Source of the DNA: Kingdonia uniflora
Lineage: Eukaryota > Streptophyta > Magnoliopsida > Ranunculales > Circaeasteraceae
Assembly: GCA_014058105.1 (NCBI GenBank)
Contig: JACGCM010002840.1
Coordinates: 310,001 to 374,000 of the forward strand
DNA: 64,000 nt
Reading direction: 5' to 3'
How positions within the stretch are numbered: position 1 is the first letter of the stretch; every line of letters begins with the position of its first letter. This document shows positions 32,242 through 44,567 of this stretch, in pieces. The position numbers were made by a program, and so were the translations under genes. Below the pieces are notes generated by a model that saw only the letters and a list, made by a program, of their open reading frames with translations, had not been told where the DNA came from and made no database searches.

Positions 32242-32790
32242 GTTTGTATTATCGGATGTTTTTGATCACTTCGGGGGCTAGTTCGTATATAGAGGTTTTG
32301 TCGAAATCGTTGGCTATAGAACAAAACGATGGGAAGGATCGCAAGTCCAAGGACTTGAGGAGCCAAGTTAGCAGGAAAGAAGACTTGATAGGGGCAAGGC
32401 AGTTCAGAGTCATTATGAGAGCTCGAGTCCGAAAAGGCAGAAGTTGGGAAGTACTGATGGTACACCAGCTAGATTTATGGAAGGACAACACTTAGATGGG
32501 CCTCAGCTTACTTCTCATTTTTGTTGGAACTACGGGGAGAAGGGGAATGTTAAGAAGAATTGTCCTAAACCATACTGGGGTCCTATTGGTCACCGGCCGA
32601 GACTGCAGTAGACTCAGCAGTTTTAGCAGATTCAATAGGGATAGTTTCAGGGTCCTCAGAGTAGACAGATGGTTCCAGGTCCTCAGGGTGGACAGAGAGC
32701 ACAACATCCGATCCTGCAGCAGAACCAGGGTCAGGGCCGAGGGCAGAGCAGGATGTACGCATTAGGGAGGTGAGGTGCTCACACTACTCG
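32242..32790 (+). pseudogene. gag C-terminal remnant, copy 1
   Basis: The frame starts MFLITSGASSYIEVLSKSL, matching the end of the gag capsid region of the nested element (FLIASGASSYREVL). It then runs through a frameshift in the Lys/Arg-rich linker. At about 32520-32575 a zinc-knuckle-like segment reads CWNYGEKGNVKKNC, with the second Cys and the His both lost compared with a CCHC knuckle. Gag would package element RNA; this piece is dead. Confidence 0.7.
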
Positions 32791-33275
32791 ACCTGTAGTG
32801 GAAGGTACGTTTCATACTTCTTACTCGCACACTCGTGCTCTTTTCGATTTCGGTGCATCGCATTCATTCATATCATATGCATTCCTCTGCACTATTGGTT
32901 TTGAGTCTTTCTTATTGCATGAAGAGATTTTTGTTGGTATTCTTCTAGATTCTTCAGTTTATATCTCCCATATTTGTAGAGATTGCCCGATAGTTGTGTG
33001 TGACCACGTTCTTTCAGCAGACTTGTTAGTACTACCTATGCATGAGTTTGACGTTATCCTGGGTATGGATTGGTTGTCAACGCATTGAGTTACTTTGGAC
33101 TATTTTGAGAAGATAACTACCTTTAGTATTCCTGGTGAGAAGCGGGTTGTGTTTGTTAGTTCTGAACCAGTGCGATCTGGAGATGGTTTGTTGGCATTCT
33201 TAGAGTTAGAATCCTCGGGTACTGATGTTGGTTCTATTCCGGCGGTGTGTGACTTTTCCGATGAATTTTAGAAGA
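32791..33275 (+). pseudogene. Protease remnant, copy 1
   Basis: The frame 32798-33088 includes LFDFGASHSFIS, where the nested sister copy has LFDSGAS, so the middle residue of the Asp-Ser/Thr-Gly active-site triad is Phe. VVCDHVLSADLLVLP and the conserved DVILGMDWLSTH follow before a TGA at about 33088. A linker (FSIPGEKR, then LLAFLELES) continues to about 33275. Confidence 0.75.
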
Positions 33276-34010
33276 TTCCCGGTTTGCTGCCGACGAGAAA
33301 GATTGATTTTAGTATAGATCTTTTACCTGGTACAACTGCGATTTCTAAGGCTCTATATCGTATGGCACCTGGTGTGCTGAAAGAGTTATATAATCAGATT
33401 TCTGAATTGATGGAGCAGAAGTTTATCCGACCGAGTACTTCACCATGGGGAGCTTTGGTACTATTTGTGAAGAAGATGGATGAGTCTATGCACCTTTGTA
33501 TCGATTATCGCGAGTTAAACTAAGTCACGATCAAGAATAAGTAACCTTTACCAAGGATTGAGGACTTGCTTAACCAACTCCGGGGAGCGCAGTTCTTTTT
33601 CGAAGATTGATCTTAGATCGGGTTACCATCAGCTGAGAATTAAGGAGGAGGATATTAACAAGACAACCTTCAGAACACGTTATGGACATTATGAGCTTCA
33701 GGTTATGCCGTTTGGTTTCACAAACACGCCCGTAGCTTTTATGGAATTGATGAACCAAGTATTCCATCCCTTTCTAGACCAGTTCGTGATTGTTTTCGTG
33801 GATGACATATTGATTTATTCAAAGACCGAGGCTGAACACGAGGAACACATGAAGATTGCATGCAGAATTTGAGGGAGAACACGTTATTTACAAAATTCAT
33901 GAAGTGTGACTTTTGGCAGAAATAAGTGAAATTCCTAGGGCATGTTGTGTCCAAGGATGGAATTGCAATGGATCCTTCTAAAGTTGAGGTCATTGCAGAT
34001 TGGGTTCAGC
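33276..34010 (+). pseudogene. Reverse transcriptase remnant, copy 1
   Basis: Landmarks in order: [50 protein letters not shown] (then TAA at 33521-33523), frameshift, [34 protein letters not shown] and the catalytic [11 protein letters not shown] (about 33800-33832). A TGA at 33870 and another frame change follow, then KFLGHVVSKDGIAMDPSK to 34000. The motif is FVDD where YVDD is the common form; the nested copy has FVDD too, so that is a family trait. Confidence 0.8.
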
Positions 34011-34571
34011 TGACAACGTTACAGAGATTCGTAGCTTTTTGGGATTGGCCGGTTATTATCGTGGGTTCATCGAGGGCTTTTCAAGATTGCAGCTCCTTTG
34101 ACTCGCTTGACGCAGAAGGATGTTAGATTCGTTTGGGATAGTAGATGTGATTCAGCTTTCGCAGAGTTGAAGAAAAGATTAACTACAACACCTATTCTAA
34201 TTGTTCCGTCCAGTGGGCAGAAGTATATGGTTAATAGTGACGCATCGTTTACTGGGCTTGGTTGTGTGTTGATGCAGGAAGGAAAGGTGGTGGCTTATGC
34301 TTTGAAACAACTTAAGGTAGACGAGAGGAACTATCAAACTCATGACCTCGAGTTGGCAGCTGTAGTATTTACGCTGAAGATTTGGCATCATTATCTTTAC
34401 AGGGAGAGGTTTGAGTTCTTTTCAGATCACAAGAGTTTAAGATACCTTTTCTCACAGAAAGAGTTGAACATGAGACAGCGCCGGTGGATGGAATTCTTGA
34501 AGGATTACGATGTTGACTTACAGTATCACCTAGGGAAGGCGAATCTGGTAGCTAACGCTTTGAGTCATTTG
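34011..34571 (+). pseudogene. RNase H remnant, copy 1, cut by nested insertion
   Basis: After a frame slip in the thumb/connection region, the open frame 34098-34601 reads [75 protein letters not shown] and then ends at the insertion point 34571. The three acidic positions (D in SDAS, E in LELAA, D in SDHKSL) remain. The rest of this gene resumes at 49591 beyond the nested element. Confidence 0.8.
34567..34571. repeat. Target-site duplication of the nested element, left (ATTTG)
   Basis: ATTTG precedes the nested LTR start TGTCGCGCC at 34572, and GTTTG follows its end at 49591-49595. The uninterrupted homologous sequence on the - strand near 43945 reads CCGTTTGCCTAAGGGA, so GTTTG is the original and the left copy carries one later change. 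Confidence 0.85.
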
Positions 34572-35529
34572 TGTCGCGCCCCAAATTTCAATAATTGGTA
34601 GTTAGACAAATTATTGTCATTCGGGAGGTGCACGCTATGGATTCCAACCGATCCTCCCCCACAAACAACTGAGCCATAGACAAGTCCGGCTCAGTCATTG
34701 ACTATAGCAATATCATTAGAGTAAAAGGAAAAATAGTGGAAGAAAGATATATATATACACAACAACTGAAAACGTAAATACAGTGTCTCAAAATACTACT
34801 CAACGACAAAAGATGGAATCATACATGAGTATAAAACCAAGAATGGATCTGCAGCAACCCAAAATTAGATCCAAGAGCTGAGCTCTCAGCCAACAGCAAC
34901 TACTCCGCCTCTGAAAGGGGGGACAAAGTGAGGCTGAGTAAAACCATATCTCACTAATGCCCAACAAAGCTAAACAATATACTAATATAATAGGTGCAGA
35001 GAGAGAGAGAGATGGATGAGATAAATGATGCTAGCAGCTAAAGTAATAAAAATAAGCCTGCGAGGGATGGAGGAATAGAGAATAGATATGAGAATAAGAA
35101 ATAGGAATAAGAATATATGTGATAATGATGATGATATGATGATATGATAATGTTATGATATAATGACTAGGATAGTTCCATAATTATCCCAAATGTTGGA
35201 TGATGACTAAGTCCTAATGTTGAATGATTAATATTTTAAGGAACTAGACCTTATAGTTAAAAATATTGGGCTGATCAACCACTAATGCATAATAACATTA
35301 ATGAGAATCTCAGTTGGATACAATGGTGCAATTTATTGTCCAAGTTCGACCAGTCTAAAGGATATTATCACTTGATCAGAGTGTTACGGGATTTTTAATC
35401 CACGGAGCCAACGTCCGAACTTTATTTTACTTATTCCAAGGAATTTTAACCTCACCGAGGATGAAGCCCGATACCTGAGGACTGTCTCACACCATCCCAC
35501 ACTCCCGGATGGGTAATAGATGTGATAGT

Positions 35530-38500
35530 CACTAGGCCAATACAGGTAAAAACCGACGGGGCAGGTCAGTCGCTATTTTGCTAAAGTGACTTCCATTTTA
35601 GTCAAAAAAAACATTGTTCTTTTTGCAGTAGTTTTATGTTTTCGACTTGAAATGCCTCGTAATATTGCGACTGTAAATGATACCGTAATATATGTCATTT
35701 ATAGTTAACATTGCAACACATTTGTGAGTTGATTTATGCGTCGAAAAAAATAGACTTAAGTATGAGTCGTAATTTTTGTCATATTCGTTCCATTTTATGA
35801 TTTATTTATCTGTTGTTTTATACGTCACAATTTTACGACGTTAAAATCGCGTAATTTGTCGTAATTCTAAGAAAAATTAACAATGATTTTAGTCGCTTCT
35901 CGTAATTATAAATTTCAAAATTTTATTAAAGAATATTAATTTACTTAAAAAGTTTTTCCTATACTTTACAACTAGAACTAGATGAATTTGAACCATCATT
36001 GTCTCAAGTTCATGACAGCTCTAACCATTTAGAGCTTATAGTTCTTTCAATAAAGATGCATAAAAAGACAATGTGTATAATAGTAGCAATTGTGGGGTTA
36101 TATTATAAAAGGAAAACTTGTGTCTTTGTAAATTGCAATTACATCATTGCAAAGAATGGAAACCTTAAGTTACTATATATTGAAACAAAAGGGGGATACC
36201 TGAAGTATACAAAATATTTTGTGTAGGGAGGCCCTGATGAACTATGTACTCAACTAAGTACTCAGAGTCCACAACCCCAACATTTTGTGTCTGCTCAACC
36301 TGTCAAAAAAATGGATTAGACACCAAGGGACATAACAAAGATACGTTAAAAGAAAATAAGATTTAATGTTGAAGGTCTTACTTGTGTACAGTAACCGAGT
36401 TGCATATCAACACCCCATGCATGAATCAAATTGTTTTGAGAGAAAAATAAGTAACCAGTTAACGCAAAAGCAGACCAGAAATGCACCTCAAATTGAAAAG
36501 TTATGAAAAAGAGACTGTGAATGGCACAGGATCCATAAACTTTAGGAATAACAACTCCCATGTACTAAATTAACTAGGTAAAATACTAGAATATATGGCC
36601 TTCTATATAAATTCCAAAATATAGTAGATTATAGGTTTATAGACGGGTTATACCTGGATCATATACCACGTACAACACTAAGCTTCTCTTGAGAAAATAG
36701 GTGCCATCATTTCTACCCACCTGCACCAGATAACAGTTCCATGAAATATAATCCTGGTTATAGATGAATTTGTAACATGCGATGATAAATGAGAAGATGA
36801 ATACCAATGAAAGAAACAAAAATTATAAGTATAATACATAGGACAAGCAGGCTTGCAAATCTTTACTCTGTGCATGGAGGGCCTGTACTGTTGCTATTAC
36901 TGCTCCAGTTAACTTATACGTCCGTTTGTTGCATTAACATATAAATATGAGTTAGTATACAAATATAGTAGGTCAATTCCAGACGAGCATACTACCTTTA
37001 ACAAAAATAGTAGTTTGCCATGAACCCTAACTCAATAAATCATACCCATAAGTCTATTCTCAGCTACTATCCTCAATATTTTGTTTTTTTATCTAAGAAG
37101 GTAATGATCAACAATCATCTAATCAAGTTAACTTTTGGATGGAGAAGTTCATAGAAACACCAAAAAAATGATGTCACTGTGCCTCCTAGACATGGACCGC
37201 GATTAGCAAATACCATTTACAAAAAGTTTCTTTTGCAATTTAATTTATTCATTTGTATGAAGCTTATTTTCCCATAAGAGATATTAAATAACCTGTGCAC
37301 CCTTGACCTCCTCCCACGTGTAGTGATTTGATGATGCACTTCGAACTTCGTAGCATCTAGTGTTGGTTGTGAAATATGCAATCCTTCCTCTTTAACGATT
37401 GAAGTATAGCTGCGAAAACATAGATTTTTGAGATTAGAGAGATTTAAATCTTATTGTACTACCGAAATTAATTTTGACACTTAAAGAAATAAATAAATAA
37501 AATAGATTACAATCATAATAGCCAAAGGCTTTCGCAAGTACTTTGGGCCTATAGTTATTATCACATAAAGGTTATCCACTTCAAAGTATTTTAATTAATT
37601 CGGACGTGCAAATTGGGTTTGAGCCAGACATGTTCTAAATATTCAGAAACTAATCAACAAATCCAGGTGTAGGCGCCTAGGAAGCAATAGGTGAGGCTCT
37701 AAAGACTGGAATTGAGACTAAATAGAGAAAATATTGAGGTTAAATCTGCTTCTTGTTCTAGTTGACTAACATTTCTACATAGAGATCAAACTTCGAATCA
37801 ATAAGAATCTCACTCTGCAAAGGTAGACAGTAGGGCCTTCTATGTAAATTTTATTATTCGAATTTATGACTACACTTTTTTGTGTCTATTTCTTTGTTTG
37901 TCTATGCTTAGTAGCATCAAAACTCAATGAAGTTCTGCAAACATCTCAAATGGAAGGAGCGGTATCTCAAGCATGCCTACAGTGCATATTTTGCTGAAAT
38001 CACCTTAGTCATCATAGAGGATACAAAAGCGTGGATGAGTCGCCTTAAAAAATCGTGTATATAATAATGAGATCTAGAGAGACTCGTGCATGAAGTGATG
38101 AGATCATTAATTCTTAATTGTTATGTTTTTTTTTCTTCTCTTAGTTGCAATAAGATGTGACTAAGGCTTCCTTTACTATTGCTACAAGTATTTGAGTTAT
38201 GGATACCAAAAGGGATAACCAATGTGAGAATATACCAACCATCAATATACTATATCAATGTTCACTTTTTCTTTTCTCAAAATAACCCTTACTGGATCCA
38301 GCACTAAAGTTCATATTACTAAGATCTACGCATAAATTAATTGGCAGTTTTCGCTATCTATGGTTGCAATATTAATCTAAGCTGTAAATGTATCATACCG
38401 TCCTGTGTGAAAATTTTCAACTCTGAGGTCTTCATCCCAAAGAAAAATATAATCGTATTCAGCTACAATGTTTGGATGTAAGAAACGCTTGGCAAACCAC

Positions 38501-40888
38501 CAACACATCATAAGAAAGTCATATTAAACCACAATACTACATGAACAAATAATTTGGACAACTTCCCTAAAAATAATGGAAGAAACTATATGTAATGCAC
38601 AAGTACCATTTAGCTTGATTGACTACAGACATGTGGATGGAACGATCACTCCATTCCAAATCCCTCCAAGCATCAACAACTCCGTCATAATGGAAAAGCA
38701 TGATGACAAAATCACTTGACGGAAACTGATAGTAATCAAAAACAAAACAAAAAATTCTTAACTACATGAAATATAGAGAATGATGCGGGTAAGTCTAATA
38801 AAATAGCCGTTACTTTCTGAACAATTAGATCCACATATTTTTTTTGCTTTATTCCAACCGCAATGGCTAATGAGCTCAATGAGTTTGTGTTCTAGTTTTA
38901 ACATAATACGGAACAAACATCAGTATTTAGCAGGTAATAAAGGAAACTTATTCAGTTATCACCTATGCTCTTCAAATGAGATCTTACGCACCTTCTTTGG
39001 GGAGCCAAGTTTGGTGTTCTGGAACAATACCTTTTTGTAATGCGTCACTCCCATTAGGTTTGCACTAATCCTAAAACAAGTACAAAAAAAGTTCAAAATC
39101 ACATCATCATCATCAAACTATTATTCAAAGCGAAAAAGAACATTATAACATAAAATTTGCAAATTCAAACTTTGCATGTATCAATTTGTGTGTTCTAGAT
39201 AGATTCGGCCGCTCCCAATCTTGACAGTTTCTGCACAAGGATCCTAAATTCATTTATTCATTGAAACATAGAATAAAGTAGTATCTTCAGAAATATCTAG
39301 AATATATGACTTGTCCGACAAAAAATGATCAAAACATATAGAAGTTATGAAGCTTTTGTAGAACACATACCTCTTTATAATCTGTGACGGCGAAGGTACT
39401 TCCAATGAAGGAAAGTAAGGAAAGCAAAAAAGCTGTTGGGAATAAACTGCATTGACATGATCTCCTACTTTTAGGATCTGCTAGTAGATAAACCTGAAAC
39501 CAACAACATCAAATGATCAAATAAAATAAGCCACATTCTACGTACGTAGAACATATATTAGATTTGCATGGAAAAAGTGCCCGCCCATAACAATACGATG
39601 CTTATCTAGAACTTACTGTAACATTCTTCGACATAGGAAGCAATTTCATCAGAAAAAAGATAAGCCCAGAAGGGTGTGAATACAAATATACAAATCGTGA
39701 CCAAAAAAAAAAAAAAACACTTCCGGCAAACCCAAGAAACACTCAAACATTCATCACAAAATAATACAACAAACAGGTTCTGAAATGTCTCCACGTATTC
39801 AACAATTTATTTCAAGTCGGGTTCTTTAACAACCTTAAATCTTTGCTATTACTTGTAATCAAAGGTTTTACAGTATTCACATAAAGATCCTAAATTAATA
39901 GTTTTGGTTGTAAATGTGATAACCATTAACTAACCATCCCAACCCAACAACTTAACAATAGTTGGTATAGCTAGACTGAGTCTAAAAATAGCAATACATA
40001 GTAGCCAGCAATCCTGATGTTTAAACTCGACACACACAAATTTCATCACAATCCATTTTGATTACCCCTTTATTCACAAAAATTTAAAATTAAGACCGCT
40101 ATTACCTCTATTTCTACAAATCGCTAAGAGGGTTAGAGAGGGATACCAAATTTTCAATCTCGATTTCTAATTGGTATAATGATGCCAAATGAAGCTCTCC
40201 ATTAGAAGGATCCCAAAGTTTACTTTGAAGCTCAAAAATTATCATTTCTTTGAATCGATTTTAATCCCAAACAAACATCGATTGAGGCACAAAAATTATC
40301 CTATAGAAATTGACTATTTTACTTTAAATTAGAAGAAAGTCCACAATATTGGGTAAACTATAGAAACCCATTAATGGATGTATGCAAAATTTGGTGTATC
40401 AAAACACACTAAGAAAGCAATTTTACTTACTTTTGAGCTAGTTGTGATTACTACAAGATAACCCATCAGCAGATTTACATTCCTCGCAATATATCTTAGA
40501 AATTAATAATGGGTTTATGGATCTCGGTCAGTTGTTGAATGAATCGAAAGTTTGGGATTTGTATAATTTTTCTTTTAGGGTTTCTAAAGATGAAAAAGTG
40601 ATATGCGGTGGAATCGGGTTATTTCAACAATTAGTTGGTTGGATTTTGAAACAACAATCGTATCAAATGGAGAAAACCAGTAACGACAGTGTCTTAAGTT
40701 GAAATTGAATTGTTTTCTCGATTACAAGAGGAGTCGATTTTTTTTAGTCGAAAATAAGAGAGGAAAAGTAAATAACGATGGTGGTTCTAAAATAACGACT
40801 GTTAATGGAAGTCATATTATTACAACAGAGTAGCCGAGTCGTAAATCTACCTCCAAAAGTGTCATTATTTACCGTTTTTGGCCTAGTG
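35530..40888. mobile_element. CACTA transposon carrying a host gene
   Basis: The ends are CACTAGGCCAA and TTGGCCTAGTG in inverted orientation, extended with mismatches to about 17 bp. Flanks carry the 3-bp duplication AGT (35527-35529 and 40889-40891). The partner LTR has the empty site (TAATAGTACCTGTC at about 48100). Subterminal regions repeat short TCGTAA/TTACGA motifs (for example near 35659, 35768, 35850, 35861, 35896 and 40830), as CACTA elements do. No CACTA transposase (TNPD/TNPA) is seen, so it is non-autonomous (Pack-CACTA type). Confidence 0.9.
36232..39493 (-). pseudogene. Captured DUF707 gene, introns retained
   Basis: Exons on the - strand are as follows. 39493-39371 has VYLLADPKS, then a hydrophobic membrane anchor FLLSLLSFIGSTFAVTDYKE. 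About 39064-38992 has CKPNGSDALQKGIV. About 38726-38607 has FVIMLFHYDGVVDAWRDLEW and SDRSIHMSVVNQAKW. About 38513-38405 has WWFAKRFLHPNIVAEYDYIF and LWDEDL. About 37413-37313 has IVKEEGLHISQP, FEVHHQITTRGRRSRVHR. About 36905-36860 has NSTGPPCTE. About 36730-36655 has GWVEMMAPIFSREA, a TAG where the family has Trp, then CCTWYMIQ. About 36430-36370 has LIHAWGVDMQLGYCTQ. About 36300-36232 has QNVGVVDSEYLVEYIVHQGLP. All follow the DUF707 family (annotated in plants as lysine-ketoglutarate reductase trans-splicing related). Biochemical role unknown. Confidence 0.85.
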
Positions 40889-40891
40889 AGT

Positions 40892-42342
40892 ACCTGTCAC
40901 CAAAGAATCACCCTACTATTTTAACTCGATGTAGGAATCCAGATAACCTATCGAGGGTTAGCCGATGCAGAGTTTGGTTTATTTATCTCATCCCGTTAAG
41001 TTAAATTATAAGAAACCCACACTGAAGCCAGACCCCAAGGATCAAACACCACAGCCGCAACCACGGCCTACGCCCAGGATAACCCTTGCCTAGAGAAGGG
41101 CAAACAATCCAAAATACAGATGAAAATAGTGACTAATTTACCAGTCACAACATCCAAGCATAGATGAACAATGACTAATTGACTAGTCACAACATCCAAC
41201 AACATCAGTCTCAAAAGACAGGAACACAGCCACCAAGGGCAAACAAAAAGAAAATACCACACAATGCACGACCTCGTTAAGGACAAGGGAAACATGCCCT
41301 ACATGCCTAACAATAAGAACAATAACAATACTAGAATCACAACTACAACCGAGAATCAATACAGTCAAAACCTAATCACAAACACCTCAATGCCAATATG
41401 CACAACTCTAACTAACATAGGTTAACCAGTAAAGTAATTTAGCAATGAAGGGACATTCGCCTGATTAACGGCTCGAATTCCGTAGGGCAAACCCAGAACT
41501 CCAACAGCCGCAAACTCGACCAAAATCAGAACAATCAAGCTCAACACTATCGGCAACAATCACGCCAACTCAACAAACCAACACCTGCAACCAAGCGCAC
41601 CGCAAATCGCGAAACCCCAAATCAGCCCACAAACAAAACCCTAGAAACACAAATCTCAATTAGGTGAAGAATCCGCCCAACAATGACCACCAAACTCTAA
41701 GGAATCGAGAAAGAATAGAGTGAGGGAGAGGGTGAGTGGAGAGTGAGAGAGGGAGAATGAGAATGAGGAAGAGAAATGAAAATAAAAACTAAAAAGAGGA
41801 AAACCGCCGCCAAGACGTTCGAATGACAAGTTGTTTGAATGGATAAGAGATTCATAGAATGGACACAAAAGCTGTTCGAATGGACCCAGAAGTCGTTCAA
41901 ACGACTAGGATATCATGGGCCAATTTCTGAGGGATTGGTCAGCTCATTCGAACGGGACATGGAGTCGTTTGAACGAACCACCCTCAAAGTCAAATTTTCC
42001 AGAGGACATGTCAACTCGTTTAAACGAAGATTTATATTCGTTCAAACGATTTTGACAAGACTAGAAAAATACAAGGTTTCCCACAGGATCACGAAATCCC
42101 CTGGGATCTCACCACCATGGACAAAGCACAATATCAACGACTACAAGGACAACAAGAATAATCATATCAATAACAACAAACTCCTCTGCCCAACCACCAA
42201 AACTACCGAAAGAAGAATATAAAGACTTTATGCTAGAATGAGATGAGGATGCAAAATGATATGAATGCATAATGTATGGATGCTAATGAATGAATAACGA
42301 AGAACAGGAAAATAAAATATAAGAATTTTTTGGGACACTACA
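40892..42342 (-). other. LTR sequence between CACTA and PPT
   Basis: This is the U3/upstream portion of the downstream LTR, collinear with 48105-49590. It contains the CGTTCGAACG-type palindromes at about 41815-42055, with more decay than in other copies (several AAACGA variants), and the GC-rich hairpin remnant near 42090. Confidence 0.7.
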
Positions 42343-42370
42343 TTCTTCCCACCTTAAGGAAAATTTTGCC
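42343..42370 (-). other. Polypurine tract of the nested element
   Basis: On the - strand the bases just before the downstream LTR read CCTTAAGGTGGGAAGAA. This purine-rich tract directly adjoins TGTAGTGTCC and is the expected plus-strand primer site. Confidence 0.75.
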
Positions 42371-42399
42371 CCAAAATTTTCCACATACCTCAATCCGAG

Positions 42400-42745
42400 A
42401 ACAATGCGGATAACAGCCTCTCAGATCCACCTCTAGCTCCCAAGTAGCCTCACTAAGATCGTGGTGAGTCCACTACACCTTCACAAAAGGAATAACCTTG
42501 CTGCGAAGAATCTTCTCCTGGCGATCCAAAATATATACCAGATTTTCTATATATGAGGCATCGTCCTGAACCTCTATCGGTTCCCAATCAATCACATGAG
42601 TCGGATCCCGCTCATACTTCCTCAGCATGGAAACATGGAATATGTTGTGAACTTGACTCAGTTGCGGCGGCTGTGCTAAATGATAAGCAAACTCCTCAAC
42701 TCTGGCCAGAATTTCGAACGGACCAATAAATCTCGGAGCTAACTA
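42400..42745 (-). pseudogene. Integrase C-terminal / chromodomain-like segment, nested element
   Basis: After a stop that follows HFSKKG, the frame continues LAPRFIGPFEILARVEEFAY, then FHVSMLRKYERDPTHVIDW and EPIEVQDDASYIENLVYILD. RQEKILRSKVIPFVKV, a stop in place of a family Gln, and WTHHDLSEATWELEVDLR follow. This IDW-EATWE architecture is the chromodomain-like tail of plant chromovirus integrases, which directs insertion to heterochromatin. Confidence 0.7.
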
Positions 42746-43640
42746 TCCTTTCTTGCTGAAATGCATCACGCCCTTCATCGGAGAAGCCTTCAGTAAAACG
42801 TGATCACCGATCCCAAACTCTAAAGGTCTCCTGGGAATATCAGCATAACTCTTCTGCCGATTCTGTGTTGTACGTAACCGGTCTCTGATGTTGGTAACTG
42901 CATCAGTGGCCTCACGAACCAAGTTTGGCCCCAGTAAACTCTGCCCACCAACCCCTGCCCAACTCAGCGGTGATCTGCAAGGTCTACTATGCAAAGCCTC
43001 ATAAGGTACCATACCAATGCTCGACTGAAAGCTGTTGTTGTATGCAAACTTCGCCCAAGGTAAGTACTCGTCCCAGCTACCCTTGAAGTCTAAAAAACAA
43101 GCCCTAAGCATATCCTCAAGGATCTGGTTAACTCTCTCCATCTGACCATCAATCTGTGGGTGGAACGCTGTAATGAAATCCAATCTAGTATCCATGGCTC
43201 ACTGGAAACTCTTCCAAAAGTCACCGGTAAATCTGGCATCTCGGTCTAACACTATAGACACAGGAACCCCGAGTACACACACTATCTCTCTCACATATAA
43301 TCTGCCCAGCTCGTCGATCGTCAAAGTCTTGCAAACTAGAATAAAATGTGCTGATTTGGTCAATCGGTCCACAATCACCCAAATAGAATCGTGGTTCCCC
43401 TTTGTCCGCGGTAAGCCCAAAATGAAATCCATCGTCACGTGCTCCCATTTCCATTCGGGAATAGGTAAAAGTTTAAGCTGTCCTGCCGGTTTCTGATGCT
43501 CGGCCTTCACATGCTGACATGTAAGACATTTGGAGACAAACTCAGCTATTTCTCGCTTCATGCTATCCCACCAATAGTGCCTCTTCAGGTCCTAGTACAT
43601 CTTTGTACTGCCTAGATGAATAGTATACCTGAAGCCGTGA
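42743..43640 (-). pseudogene. Integrase, nested element
   Basis: The zinc-binding end reads EIAEFVSKCLTCQHVKAEH (HHCC Cys pair). The core follows with VTMDFILGLPRTKGNHDS (first Asp), VSIVLDRDARFTGDFW (second Asp), one stop at 43196-43198, then FHPQIDGQMERVNQILEDML (Glu). The remainder includes DEYLPWAKFAYNNSFQSSIGM and LEFGIGDHVLLKASPMKG. Only one stop interrupts the D-D-35-E core here. Integrates element cDNA in a live copy. Confidence 0.85.
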
Positions 43641-43712
43641 GCCTCACTCAAAACCTCACGCTTCAGTACCTCTGAATCTGGCATTCATAATCTCCCCTTG
43701 TACCTGATACTG

Positions 43713-44567
43713 CTATCTGAGCTTAACTGTCCAATCGGGTCTGCTGTCATCTGAAGCCCATGAATGTAATCTAGCATCCTGCTGCTGCACCTCAATAATC
43801 CGAAAAATTAATAAAGGCCGAACTCTCAGATTTGTAAGAAAACTACCCGAGCCCCGTGAACGCAAACTCAACCTGGAATCTGCCACATTGCGAAGCACCA
43901 ACCACTCATGAATCATCAGACGTACAAGAAATCCCTTAGGCAAACGGCTCAAAGCGTCAGCTACCACATTCGCCTTCCCTGGGTGATACTGCAAGTCAAC
44001 ATCATAATCCTTTAAGAATTCCATCCATCTACACTTCCTCATATTCAGCTCTTTCTACGAGAAAAGGTACCGCAAACTCTTGTGATCAGAAAAGAGTTCG
44101 AACCTCTCCCCATAAAGATAATGACGCCCAATCTTCAATGGAAAAACCATAGCTGCTAACTCAAGGTCATGAGTAGGATTGTTTCTCTCATGCACCTTAA
44201 GTTGTCTCGAAGCATAAGCTACCACTTTTCCCTCTTGTATCAGAACACAGCCAAGTCCACTGAGCGAAGCGTCGCTGCAAACCATGTACTTCTGCCCACT
44301 GGACGGAACAACAAGAACATGTGTTGTAGTCAATCTTTTCTTTAACTCTGCGAAAGCTGAATCATATCTACTATCCCAAACGAATCTAGCATCCTTCTGC
44401 GTCAAGCGAGTCAAAGGTACTGTAATCCGTGAAAAGCCCTCGATGAATCTGCGGTAATTACCGGCTAATCCCCAAAAGCTGTGAATCTCTGTAACGTTCA
44501 TCGGCTGAACCCAATCTGCAATGGCCTCAACTTTAGAAGGATCCACTGCAATTCCATCCTTGGACAC
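43713..44567 (-). pseudogene. RNase H and linker, nested element
   Basis: The frame 44567-44055 begins in the RT thumb ([16 protein letters not shown]) and contains [50 protein letters not shown] and [12 protein letters not shown]. It then has a TAG where the other copies encode Gln, and continues 44042-43713 with [20 protein letters not shown] and [12 protein letters not shown]. The three acidic residues are intact; a single nonsense codon separates the two parts. Confidence 0.8.

Larger units (their letters stand above)
34572..42342 (-). mobile_element. Downstream LTR of the nested element (with CACTA inside)
   Basis: It starts (on + strand) TGTCGCGCCCCAAATTTC and ends GGGACACTACA. Without the 5359-bp CACTA element and its 3-bp duplication it is about 2.41 kb, close to the 2.44 kb of its partner. 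The partner matches it continuously on both sides of the CACTA site. Confidence 0.9.

Noticed and set aside
40517..40702. 61-codon + strand frame inside the CACTA element
   Set aside because: No conserved domain, opposite to the DUF707 gene and just upstream of its first recognised exon; likely chance in 5' flanking sequence.
41656..41900. - strand frames rich in Ser/Phe/His in the LTR
   Set aside because: They fall in the CT-rich LTR stretch (CTCTCACTCTCC) and recur in every LTR in whatever frame is open; no protein signal.
43173..43496. + strand frame across the integrase of the nested element
   Set aside because: Shadow of the - strand integrase with intact D and E motifs.
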